Source: Anisakis pegreffii
Taxonomy: Eukaryota > Nematoda > Chromadorea > Rhabditida > Anisakidae
Assembly (NCBI GenBank): GCA_035041965.1
Contig: JAPYMA010000745.1
Location: forward strand, 20,405-84,404
Direction of reading: 5' to 3'
Length of the DNA stretch: 64,000 bases
Shown: positions 12,666 through 25,400 of the stretch, one piece after another
Layout: every line of letters begins with the position of its first letter
How positions within the stretch are numbered: position 1 is the stretch's first letter
Made by a program: the position numbers and the translations under genes
The notes under the pieces: generated by a model
The model's database searches: none
What the model saw: only the letters and a program-made list of their open reading frames with translations
What the model was told of the DNA's origin: nothing

Positions 12666-15567
12666 GATCCACCGTAATTATGAATATGTCTGATTTGGTT
12701 TTGTAAGAGTATTTTAAAGATGAAATGGTAAATTAAGGCCTATATAATTTAGATTTGGTTTGTAATTTGGAAGGTTTTAATATGATGGAAGAATGAGTTA
12801 GATGCAGGTGTTTTATAAAAGTTATGATGGTTGTTTATAAATGAATGAGATGGGACATTATTAGAAGAATGTATTATTTGGGGTTGTGTTCGTTCATATT
12901 GCGATTTTGGTGAGTTGAGTAGATGGATAATGCAGTAGAACAGTTTGTGTGCTTATTGAAGGGTGAGTGAATTTATAATTGTTATTGCGTCGTTGATTTT
13001 GTACTGTATTGAGGAGGTGAGACTGAATGAAAACGAAGAATATTAACAGCATGAGGTGACATAATTGTGCTGATTGTGCTTTTACTCTAAGGGCGGTTTG
13101 TTGAAAGTAGATTGGGGCATAGTAGACCTATTGAGGCATACATGCAGTAGTAGTTCAGAAGTAGTTAAAGGATTCTTTTATGTAACATTTATAATAAGTG
13201 TAAAATTCTATAGTAATATTAGCCGTGCTGTTGGCATTGTTACTGTGATTATGATGACTGGTTTTGTTTAAGATTTATTATTGTTAGTTAGGTAGTTGTA
13301 GGTTGTTCACTCAAATATGCGAATGTGCAATTGTGAAGTTCGTGTTGAATGAGGCTTTTGAATAATTGTTTCGATTGAATGCACAAACACATTATGCATT
13401 ATTCATTTGAGTTTGAATAGATTCATAAACGGAGATATATAGCCGAGTTGGATATCGGCTTAAGAGTTCATTCAGTGAAGTTGTATCTCAGGTTGGTAGA
13501 TCTTGAATAGTTCTTTCAAAATGTGGCTGCTTTAGAGTGAACATATTGTGATAAGTTGATTACTTCGTGAGCATTAAGGTTCAGATAACTGATAGAGTTG
13601 AGATTTTTGAGTAATTAGGATTACATGATCACAAGAATTATTCGTTTTTGGCTGCTTGAGACTCAGTTTGGTTTTAGATCAAAGTTTAAGTATGGGATTG
13701 TAACGGTGTTGTGTCAACTCGATAAACTGCTATGCAAATAGATTGCACTCTATGCGATTACTATTGAATTGTGAGTATTGTAACAGGATCGGACGGATAT
13801 AAACGGATAATCTGATTATTAATATGCATTATGATTCGATAGTGTGATCAAATGGTGACGTTTTTGATGAACATTTGAGCGCCTTAGTTTTATATCCGTT
13901 TTTGATCATCAAAAGATTTGCGTGAAGACTTGTCTTGTGCTTGCATGGGATATTTTAGGGATTTATATTCATAGCGAAAAAATTAAAGGTACTCCATATA
14001 ATGTTGAACGTTTATGGTATTGTAGGATTGCATGGGATATTCAGTGAAAGCATGATGAAATGCAGCTGTACTGGTGTTTTTCTGATGAGAAGAAGGGGTG
14101 GAATGTCATTAGAGTCGGGATAAAATTGCAATCGCTCGCACAAAATTGTAACTTAATTGCGCTTTTTTTGCTCTCACTATTCTTGTTACTCTGTTCATGT
14201 TTTGAAACACCACTCTCTGTGTTCGTGTCTGTGTTTGTGGATTTTCTGGATATCTTCCTTCACATCCTTGATTATCCTTTTCTGGTCACCTCATCTCGAT
14301 TATCCTACTGTTTGTCATTATCCCTTCATTCTTCGATGCTCTTGGTTGGTCATATGAGGAGGGATGTTTTATATGCTAATTAAGGGAAGATATATGAATG
14401 TCTTCCATTATTGCATTTTGTTGATGCGGATATTTTTATTCTCTTTTTAGAATATATAATTATGCTGTTATCAGTAGCATATGATAGAAATATACATATG
14501 TGTAAACGTGCAGTTTGCAGCGGCATTTGCAAGTGAATGGTCGCTTTAATTAGAGATATTCTTGATTGGGAATGAGGAGTTATGTGAGGATGGCTAAAGA
14601 ACAGCCTGCGGTGATTCGTGGTTGGGATTAAGGATGACTTTTAATGAATAGCGAGTGGGATTTGCATAGCATTTCGTGGTTCTCACAAGATCATTAGCAT
14701 TGGTAGTTTTAGGTTGTGTCACTTGTATCGTGATTGAGGATTTTTGACAACTTTTTGCAATTCGCATCTCTTCCGGACTTGAATGTTGATTCGGAGGGTT
14801 CTGAATATCCGTCTGGGTATATGGGGCCATTATGGATCTATTGAGGAGTTATGAGTGTTTTTCGCATCTTTATATGATTCTTGAACTTAAAATTCGTTAG
14901 TTTAGGGATCTGTCTGAGTAATATTTCGGATATTCCTTCGTGTTTTTTTGATATTTAAATGCAGGATTTGATTTGCAGTCGTGATCTTTGTTCTGGTTCA
15001 TATTCTATTTTTTATAATCAAGTCATGATAGTTTGAATCGGTCATTGTTCGATTGATTGAATGTACTGTAATGAATAAGTTGCGATTAGATGAACGGAGT
15101 TGGAATTAATTTTTAATAATTGATAAGTTTGGTTTATATTGATGAATATTGATGAATGATAGACATTTAGACGGAGTTGCAGCAGGAGATAAGATATGGC
15201 TTTGACAGGCGGATTAAGTTTGTAGGGCAGGGTGCTGATTATAGAATGCGGATTGAGGATAGGGACTGATGACGAAAGAAGGAAAGTTGCGATGAGAGAG
15301 TATATAAGAGACGGATCGAGCCAGAAAACTCATAAGATATAGAGGATTACAGAGGGATTAAGTAAAGCTCATTGCGGTGACAGAGTTGTGGTTGTCATCA
15401 GAGGGTTTAAGCTTTATTAATAATAGTATGGATATATGAGACGTCTACTGCCGGTGGTTCATAAGGTGAGTTGTCTTATTGATGCTATCTGCTTCTTACT
15501 TGCAGTTATTACTGGCAGCTGATGTAGGTACCATCATAAGATAGGGCGAAGCTGATCATAGGTATCA

Positions 15568-15645
15568 CATAGGGCGAATCTGATCCGATATAAGCCGATC
15601 AGTTTGCTCTGATCGACTCATATCGGATCAGCTTCACCCTGTATG
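15568..15645. repeat. Imperfect inverted repeat (foldback)
   Basis: Arms 15568-15602 and 15609-15645 (core TCTGATCCGATAT and ATATCGGATCAG) pair over about 32 bases with roughly five mismatches around a 6-base loop. A partial direct copy of the left arm (AGGGCGAAGCTGATCATAGG) lies just upstream at about 15543. This may form one composite element with the tRNA-like sequence that follows. Confidence 0.7.
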
Positions 15646-15699
15646 TGCTGAAGAACTGATTGTAAACTCAAAATAACCGCTGGGCAAGGCTGAACGGAT

Positions 15700-15760
15700 T
15701 CTGCAATAGCTCGCAGGTAGAGCCCCAATCGGTAATTGCTCTGTCACGGGTTCGGTTCTC
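15700..15760 (+). repeat. tRNA-like relic (box A and box B)
   Basis: A D-arm-like box A (TAGCTCGCAGGTAGAGC, stem GCTC/GAGC) starts at 15707 and a box-B-like GGGTTCGGTTC follows at 15748, at tRNA-like spacing. The acceptor stem does not pair and the T-stem is poor, so this is not a working tRNA gene. It is more likely a tRNA pseudogene or the head of a tRNA-derived short element. Confidence 0.45.
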
Positions 15761-18700
15761 TTTCGCGAAGAGAAGTTTCACTCGAAACCGAGTAATGTAC
15801 CGATGTCATTAATGCAGCTACAACATCATTGTGGTAGTGGTTGATTCCGAGATATTTTTGAAGTTTGGATCGAATTTTTTTCAGATGTTTCCTTGGATAG
15901 GTATTTTTCATGGACATAGATTAGTTTATTAGGGAATGAAAGACGTCTTAGATGTGTCTTTGATGGAGACGAAATAAATTATCAGAGAAAGCGAGAGAGT
16001 GTGGATTTATATTACTGTCCTCTGTGTTGTTACTCGGCTTAATGGTGATAAATTGATTTTCATTAATCATGAAATTCGACCGTAGTATTTTGAAATGAAT
16101 TCTCGTGCATCTCTCTTCATCTCTGCCTTCATGATATATCCGGTTCAAATGTTATCTTCTTTGATTGTTTCTGTCTTTTGGAAAAAAATTCCATGCACTC
16201 TGATGCTATCTCGTTCAATCCTTTTATCTTGTTGTCCTTTCATCCATTTAGGAATTCATTATTTAGTCATTTTTCTTTCTGTATTCTCGTGTCTTTCCGT
16301 TTCGCATTGTTCTATCCAATTGTTTTTCTCTTTGTCCTGTCATTAGCTAATAGAATGAGTATAAAGTGATTCAAGAGGACATAATCAAAGGTTTAATTAC
16401 GGTATCCTTTCGTATTTGGGGTCTGAATTTGTTCATAGTATAATAGCTACGGTATATGTTTGGGATAAGTAAGGTACATTTTGAAAGAGATATCGTTTAG
16501 AGAGATTTTGAGGATTAAAGAATAAAATTTGAATATTTCATGAAGGTTGTTGCAGTGTACATTTTGAATTGATTATTGAGTATTCGGGAGAAACATCTGA
16601 AAATATAAATGTTGAATTACTAATGGTTCTAGAGATATGAACCCGTCTGTGAGTGGATTGGTTAGGAGCAGTTGAAACGAGTAAATGTGAATAGAAGTTG
16701 GGATTTGTGCACTTATCCTTCCAAGTCATCTGTCTCCTTTCTTCTCTTAGTTGATTCCTCTATTATCACTTGTCACTTACAGAGTTAATTTGTTGACATG
16801 TGATATGATTGAATGTATTTGTTTGATTGTATTCTAAATTATATCCAAGGATATTACATCCAAGAAATGCAAAGATATTATATCCCAAAGATATTGTATT
16901 CAAGAAATCCACTCAATCACGAGCTACTTTTCATGAGGGTTGACAGTGTTCATTGCCATGATATTATTATAAGAAATTATTCGTTCCAGAAGAAATGAAT
17001 AAATTCAAATATAGTGATATGAGAGCATGTCAGAAATTGTGTGTGTCTGTCATCAACTTTGCATACGGAAAGGCTTTGAATTCAGCTTAACATCGGATGA
17101 ATAAGAGTGAGTTAAGCGAGGGTAATGGAATTAGAATGTGCTTGTGTATATAAAAGATATATGGCTGTCTTCTTCTATCTAGAATTAATATTAGCATCTT
17201 TTTAATTAGTATTCGATATTGCTCTTGTTTATGTTATCTTTGTATGGAATTTAATCAATGCGATATTTACATTTTACATCTTAAGGGTTATGGTGATATG
17301 AATTGTGACAGTTGTAATACCATAAGTTTAGACTTGTAATGCTCATCATAACAATGATAGAAACATTTGAATGGTTTAATAATTGATGGTGAATGAAGGT
17401 GATGAGTTGTTTAATTAGGCAAAGTAATTCATGTCAAGGTCTTGCAAAGAACTATCCACAGAGGTGTGTTAATTGCCTAATAACATCTTATAAGTTCATG
17501 CCGTTTCTTAATATCCATCTCACAATATCCCTGGAATGTGCCAAGAGTAATCATGTGCATTTATCCATTGCATCCATAAACAGATATACATTCATGTGTC
17601 TATACATAAGTATATGTGGATGTATGCATCCCATGGAACCCAAAAGCGAATCATTGAAAATCTTGTGATAATTGCATGTGAATGATGATGAGAGTGACGA
17701 TTATTGAATGTGCTATTGATGGGATTCAATGCACATGGAGGGGACAGTAGTCATAGATGGAGAGTTGAGATTGCAGTTGAGTAGTTTTTGAGTTAGTTGG
17801 TTACTTTACGGCTGAATTCACTTCACTTACTTTATCTCACCTGATCATATCAAATTATCGCAAGTTAGTTCGGACACGTTTTGCTGAGCGAATGAATCAC
17901 TCACTGATGTGCTACATGAATTCAGTATCGGACAAATGAGATTGCATTTGTTGCATGTGCTCGCATGTCGATTTTATCCATAACTTACTTATATCCACTC
18001 TGCGGTTGTTTATTGCATTTATCGTATATTGAACTTTTTTGTGATAATAGGTTATTATTCTGTATTCATCTCGGTTATGGATTCATGCTGATGCTGATTA
18101 TTATGAAGTGTAGTTGAGGTATTAAGAATATCATTTTGAGGGATAGAAGAAGGTTGCTGCATTTGAAATGAACAAAATTGAGTGTACTGCTTTAAAACTT
18201 TTGAGGTGGTTATTGAGGTGATCGGTTGCATTGTTTCAAGCAGTTCTTTTTTACATTTCATAATAGACATTATCATCGTTGTCATTGTTATTGTCCACTC
18301 GCAAAACAATTTTTTATAGTGCTTTGTCTCATCGTTTCAATAGCGAATTGTTACAAACTCGTATGTCTTGTCAAGTCATTAGTCATTGCTGCTTTCAGTT
18401 TGTCTTTTACTGTTTTGATGTATTGCATGGTGTCATTTTGATGAATTAGTTGACGATTACGTGTTGATTAATAGCGTTTGATTAGAGAGGTGATTATGAA
18501 GAGGGATTGTTGTTTTATGATTGATTGAGATGATGCAGGAGGGATATTGCGATTGCGATAGACTTTTCTGGATATTACGGGATTTATTGGGAAGTTATGC
18601 CGTGATCCTTTAGTTGATGATAGTAGGAAGGATATTTGTTTAGTGGATAAGAGGTTGGATGAATGAATCATGTTTTTGAACTTGTGAGATCGATTGTAAT

Positions 18701-18916
18701 CAAAGGCCTTTTGAAGGGTATATTTGATTATGGACTTGTAGATGTGTTGGTGAATATGAATATGAATGGATTTGTAGTCATCTTTCGTCTGGTGATTGAT
18801 TCAATTACATCATACTGCAAATCAAAATCATTTTCATGATTGAATTTAGTTTAGTTTATGCGAAATATTCACTTACAGTTAGTATTACATGGTAATGGTG
18901 CAGAAATGCTGACTAG

Positions 18917-19080
18917 TGATGTCTCTATACCACTTTTTTGAAAACTGTTCTATTCTGTTCGTTTGGGCTCAAAAACGGCTCTGTTCTGTTCAAACTGTTC
19001 CTTCCTTATTTGCTAACTGTTCTATTCTATACCATGGAACAGAACAGGAATAGAACAGTTTAACTGGAATAGAGACATCA
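18917..19080. mobile_element. Short non-autonomous element with terminal inverted repeats
   Basis: A 164-base unit bounded by TGATGTCTCTAT and its exact inverse ATAGAGACATCA. Inside, several GTTCTATTCTGTTC-type words on one side are mirrored by GAACAGAACAGGAATAGAAC on the other, so the whole unit can fold back. There is no coding capacity. The flanks CTAG and ATAG could hold a short target duplication, but this is ambiguous. It fits a MITE-like element. Confidence 0.65.
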
Positions 19081-19406
19081 ATAGTGCTGACCGATTTGAG
19101 GCTTTCATTCAATCTTGCGATCATTATACTGAGGAGAGTTTTTGATATAAATTTGATAATTCCGATTCCGTCATATTTATTTGTAAGAAGCCATTATGTT
19201 GCATCCGATTGGTATAACTGTATTTGCAAACAGATTTGTGGTCATTGGTTTATTCTGAGTGAGGTTTATTAATTGAGAGTGACAGAAGATGATATCGATA
19301 TCTGTTTGTAAAAAATGCGCATTTATATGATAAAGCATGATTAATAAATCACATCAATTAAGGATCGAATGTCGATACGGGAAATGTGGATGGTTTAAGT
19401 GTACAG

Positions 19407-22400
19407 GTGGATGATTCGGAAGAGAACGAAGAAGATAACGGTCAGAAGATGGCACCGAAGCCGTATGATGATCTCTTCATTGAACCTGCTGATGACTACG
19501 ACGTGGTTTATGGAGACTACAATTCTACGTGAGTTGTAATTACAGTTGTAGGTTTTCGAGACGTTTATGCGATGTTCTATTCTTGATGTTTTATGCTGGA
19601 TTACATGAATTTTTGAAGGTTTTCGTCATGTCTTTTTCTTGCTACAACATACTGATGGTGCAACGGTTCTATAAGTTTACTATCATGTACATTTGTTTGT
19701 ATTCATTTAATTGATCTCCTTTCACGAATCTAGTCTGAAATTCGACATCAGTTGGGAAGTGGGAATCAGGGTTTTGGTTATCTCTTTGTGGATTATTTTG
19801 GGTTTTGTGAGGGATTGGATCATTCACTGGGGCTGGACTGGCTCTGAGAGGGTTTAGATGATGCCTTGGGATTGGAGGAGAGCTTGATAGTAAGGAGATT
19901 TTGGTGATTTCAGATTGAGGGGAATTAATTCAGAATATTGCGGGAGTTGTATAGGGTGTGGAAAAGCAATGTGCATTCTTGCTAGAGTCTTGATTTGTTG
20001 TGAATGGTCATTGAATCGATATGATCAGTTACCACATAATAAATGACACGTGTAAAGATGATTTATCTACTTTTATGCTTTGCGACCATTTATCATTATT
20101 ATTCATCCATTTATCCACTCTGATATCGCCTTTTAATTGTCTCTCCGTTGGATCTGTCTATCTTTCGACGTCCAAAGGATTATTTTCTGTCTGTGTTCGT
20201 GACTTTCAGCTTGGCCGTTCCCCGTCTATCGCTAGTGACCACTGCTGGTTTGGGGTTTGGTGTGAATGACTGTGTAAGATGACCCCGAGATACCTCAACA
20301 ACTGACTGTGTAGGGGTTTGGGTCTGATTTGCCTATCTGGTTATCTCTGATCATTAAATCTCTATTCTTCATCCTCATCTAAAGTGACCAGTAAATGACC
20401 ACCATTGCATCATATCACCACTATTTACTCTACTAAGCAGGACTAACTGACCACTTGATAGATTACAAGCTTGATGGATTAGAATGTATTCCATTCCCCT
20501 TTCTATCTAATTGCATCTCAGAGTTGTGTGTTATATAAATATATTTTTCATTCTGTGTTCATATATCTCCAAATAAGCAAATCCGTCTCTCTACTTATCG
20601 TTATATCTGCGGACCAGAGGATGGATGAGGCGAGGCCAGTTAAGAGTGTAGTAATCTAGAATGAGTGAACGGATGCATAAAATAGTTTACTGAAGAGCAT
20701 ATATCTCATCATCGTGGTTTATGTCTATCCAAGCCATTATTCTTATCGCCATTACGATTATTTATGAGCTGTTTATGTCGCTTTGATCTTGATCTTGTCC
20801 TGGTGTGCTATTCGTATAAATCATTTTTATTGCTTGTAATTCGTTACTTTAATGACTTTTTGCACATATTGTTTAGTGCAAACAGCTGTTTGCTTTGAAA
20901 TTTATAATTTGTTGAAATTGCAATTGGTTGATTTGTTACATTCACAATTTGAAATTGCAACTTGATTCGATCCTTATTCATATCTTTTTTCATTTTTCTT
21001 CTTTACTTTGAAAAACGAAACGAATGGAAACTTCTTAACTCATGATTTTTTTGATAGCATATCGTTTAAAATTTGTGGAATTATGCATAATATTATTTCT
21101 TTGCGATTCATGAGATTTAGTAATGTTCTTTGTTTTGTATAAGCTCGCGTATAAGCTTGAAGTGAGCAATTTGGTTGAGGTCTGGGGTATATGCATCATT
21201 TCAGTATAATGTTGTCACAAGCGCAGTTCCGCTCTCACTTCATTTAAATTCCATGCATTTGGCCCTTAAACTAGCCTATGCTCAATACTCAACTCATGTC
21301 CAATAGTAAATCTAGTTTAATAGTATGCGCTCGTTCATCCCCTCTTGGCTCTTTCACTTGTCTATGTTTGTATGAAAAATATGAGTAGGAATAACCGAAC
21401 TGAACTAAGACAAAAGAACTCAATAAAGAAGTAAGTTTTATGGACTGCGAAACTGCCAACACACAGAATGCAGTAGTTGTATGTGTTATGCAGTGACAGT
21501 GCTATGACAAGATGATTATAAATGGCTTTTGGGTGGATGGAATAAGGCAAAGAGAAGATGGATGGGGATGCGATGGTTGCTGCTTATGTAATGGATGTTG
21601 TTGTTATTTGTTGGTCACTATATTTATCGTTCTGCTAGCAGCACATAACCTTGAATTTGCTACTGCCTGGAATGAGCTTTTAAAACAGAGTACATTTATC
21701 TATCCACCTCATTTACTTATGTTCTATTTATCATTTTAACGGTTCATCGTTTTTACTTAATTTATATCATTTATCCTGAACAATTTTAAGTGTAATGAAA
21801 CATCTGATGAGATTATTTATATGTGCTGTTTCGATTGATTATGCAGATGGATATGAGTTTTTTGTCATTTGATTAATTATGTTTTCATTTGATTAGTAAT
21901 TAGTAATATCATTAGTGTTTATTTATGAGCAAATTGTGTGTAGTTCTCATTTGCCTGAAGATAATGTAATTGTTTTGGTAACAGTCTTGTAAATGGCTTT
22001 GAGCAAAACGTATTGACATTATATCGCACTTCATAATCGACAGAAATAGCCTCTGAGACAAATTCGTTATTTGTATTTGCGATGAGTTGAGTTGGGAGAT
22101 CTCATATGTCCCTTTCTCGGCAAAGGCTATGTGCCTTCATATGACGACTTCATTTGTCTCTTGCTATTCGAATCGAACTTAAATGATTGATTCATTGTCC
22201 ACATTCCTATATCTCATTAAGCTCATCCTCCTAAATAGCAAATTGCTATATCCTTGTATCCAGTACCGAGCTGGTTTAACGTTTAATTCTATCGTAATGT
22301 TTTCTATTAGTTGCGGATATATTAATTGCCCGAGTTGTACTGCTGCCTTATTTCAGCTTTTTCATCCATATAAATCACTTTGTCTTTTTCGGTTACATCC

Positions 22401-25400
22401 TATTGATAGATCCGAGAAACTCAGTTTTGTTTTGGATTCTGGATTTTGTTTCGAATTGAGTTTTGTACTTAAATTCGACAGGAATTGCGCACTCATACGG
22501 CCCAAGCTTATAAATCTGAGACAACTCATGATTACGGTGTGCGCTGAAAAAATGACAAAGTCGTGATTAATTTTAGCCAAAATTTTGTTCACTTATTTTC
22601 AGTTGCCATATGAGAGACTAATTGGAGTTTTTCATATTATAGTGAACATTTATTGTTTTTGGAATTTTGAATTTTAAAATGAAGAAACTTTTATGGTAGT
22701 TAAAGATGCAAACCTATTAAAAATGGTAAATTGGGGAATGTATTAGGTGTCATTTCATATTAGACTGGTAATAAATCATCAGGAAGTATTTTGATAATGT
22801 CAGTAAAACAGAAAAAGTGTTGAAACCAGTTCACTTTTCAGAGACACGTAAATTCGTTTCAATGAATGCTTTTTGTCAATTGATGTTGATTATTGCATGA
22901 GAATTGGTGAATGGTTTCTTGATCTCGACATATATTGTAAGATAAATTTGAGTTTTATTAAACATTCGTAAGATATGTTAAGGAGTAATGAAGCATTCCG
23001 TCCTTTTGCGTAATGAGTCATGCTCGGTGTATCTAATGTAATCGAAATATATAATTCCAATTTCGAAATTGAATGGTAATCGAATTTATTCGACAATGCA
23101 CGCTTGTGATTATTTACCAGTTGTATGACATAATTGTGTCACATTTATCGATATCGATGCTATTGTTGTGAAACATTTTCGATATGCCCTGTCTATAAGA
23201 CAATTACGATTCTGAGTAATTGATAACGTAATTAAACTCATAATTACTATCGTAAATTGAATAACGCAATCGTGTTCCATTGATGATAAATAGACTCATC
23301 TTATAAATATCACTCTTTGAAATGTATCGCCGCTGTCGTCTGTATTTGAGTGACTTGACAGTAAATAACTTGAAATATCACCATATGAAAATAAATAATG
23401 CAAAATAATAGTTTTGCGATTGGTTATGTCATTTGTGTAGATATTTACGAGTGCAGAAGTTTGAAAGTTCGTTGACATGATTATTATTATTGATATTGTT
23501 ATCGTTGCTATATTACTATATGATATTAATGATGCTATAGGATGGAAGATGGGACGTCTACCTCGAAACGACCTTATATTCGACTGAACTCGTTTTTGAG
23601 TAACATCACAAAAAACTCGGGACAGGAAGTTCGGTTCAAATGTGAGGCAGCTGGTAACCCGTTACCTTTGCATTTCACGTAAGTATTATTTTGATATTTT
23701 TATTATGTAATATTGCGTGTGCTGTTATTATTATTTCATTATTGATTTATTAGGTATTTTCAGTATTATTATTATTTGCTCATTATATTTATTAACAGCT
23801 AATGTAAAGAAAGTTTAATCGACTCTTTTGATGTTTGAATAATTGAAGAAACGATGCTGGCGTTTAGTCGATTCAAAGTTTTTGAAAATGTTTATTTTTT
23901 CAAAAATATTTAACGGGTCGAACTAGACTGTTTGAAAGTATTGGCTTCAGGTGGTTGAAGAATCATGCACCGGTGGAGAAGAATCGCAAGATGCGCATAA
24001 AGAATCGAGAGTATTGGTCGAGATTGATAATAACGGATTTAGATGTGTTAGATAGTGGATATTATCAGTGTGTCGTGAAAAATAGTGTAGCGTCCGTGAA
24101 TACAACTGCGGTGCTCAGGGTGCGTTCCTTCTTGCATGTCGCTCGCTCTTCATTTTCGTGGATTTCATTTCGTTTTATCTTCTATCTTCAACATTACCAA
24201 TTTCTTGTTTGTATTCGATTGATTCGATTGAAAATTGCCACTTTTCTGCTAACATTCTTGACATTGATCGTGTTTCTTTCCCAGTATCTTTCCCAGTAAG
24301 AGCGTTCTTTCTGAGTACCTCAACTCTTCGATCTCGCTCGCTCATGCTAAACAAGTCTGGTCTGTTTGGTGATTGCTAAGATCTAGTATGCTTATTTTGT
24401 CTGATGATATCCAATCAGAAACTTCTCATTGATGAATTATCTGTTTAAAAGTATACCAATATCAGCTTATCACTGCAACATACTTCGAGCAGAAAAGAAA
24501 ATTAGGAAATGAAAACGGTTTAGATGACCGGGGAGAGGGGAGGGGGAGGTACGGCAGTAGTTTAGCGCAGTCGGTTAATAACTCAATTCATGCACAGGCG
24601 ATTAGCTGGAACTTTGTGAACGTTGTTAATTCGAGTCGCTTTGTTGACAAAGATTTTGAATATTTACTAATTTTAAGGTAAAGATTATACGCATTTCTAG
24701 ATGATTATTGTATTTATCATTCATCTGATGCATTTATCAATGATATTAAGTGCGTATTAGCGTGTGTTTATTTATGGAATAAATAAACTGTTTATACGTA
24801 TTGTATTTACTTTGGTAAGCATCTTATCTTGTGGTATAGAGTCAAGTAAACAGTCGGACCCTTGAAAATAATCTCTTTTAATCGTATATGGAATCTTTTG
24901 CTTATTTGTTTATGGACTATGTCTATTGAGTCGCTCGTCTCACTCAGCCTTATCCTTCCAAACCCGTGTTTGACAGAAACGGACGGTTCTAAATTCAAGA
25001 GGGTGAATTGAATGAGTGGCTTTTGCCTTAATTCTATCTTAACTGTTGAGAAATATTTCGATATTTTGGTCGTTTTATTATCAAATGGTGGAAATGTTTT
25101 GAATTTAGATAGATGGACTATTGTGGAGCTAAGATTGAGTTTGAACATGAAAAAATGATTAAATGAAGATCGATGACGGAATTATTGGAAATGTAGGGTT
25201 GAATAGCATTGACATCGACGTTTCATTGCAAAATTTTGAACTTTTGAGTGACTGTGAAGAGAAATTTTGTGAAAAATCTTGATGAGAAACAGTCTTTTTT
25301 TTGATATTGCTGATTCGGAGATTTGTTTCCCTACTGGAATGTATTTTTCGATTTTTGAAGAGAATCACCTGAATGTGCTTATTTGATTCGGTAAGTGGAC

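Larger units (their letters stand above)
10068..19406. other. Repeat-bearing gene-poor region (possible first intron)
   Basis: No certain exon was seen. The region carries a 36-base-arm hairpin (11075-11149), a GC-rich island (12315-12665), a second hairpin with an adjacent tRNA-like sequence (15568-15760) and a short TIR element (18917-19080). A 107-codon frame at 14060-14383 is low-complexity and hydrophobic and shows no exon signals. Confidence 0.5.

Noticed and set aside
14060..14383. 107-codon frame with hydrophobic run
   Set aside because: Low-complexity Leu/Phe/Ser composition, no acceptor and donor context, overlapped by another open frame; probably chance.
16391..16401. GGTTTAATTAC, identical to the first 11 bases of SL1
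   Set aside because: The match stops there; what follows (GGTATCC) lacks the rest of the leader and any donor at the right place. An 11-base AT-rich match is plausible by chance.
22183..22566. 127-codon frame in the ROR intron
   Set aside because: Hydrophobic and Cys/Phe-rich without motif; the flanking ROR exons are contiguous in phase; overlapped by a minus-strand frame of equal quality.
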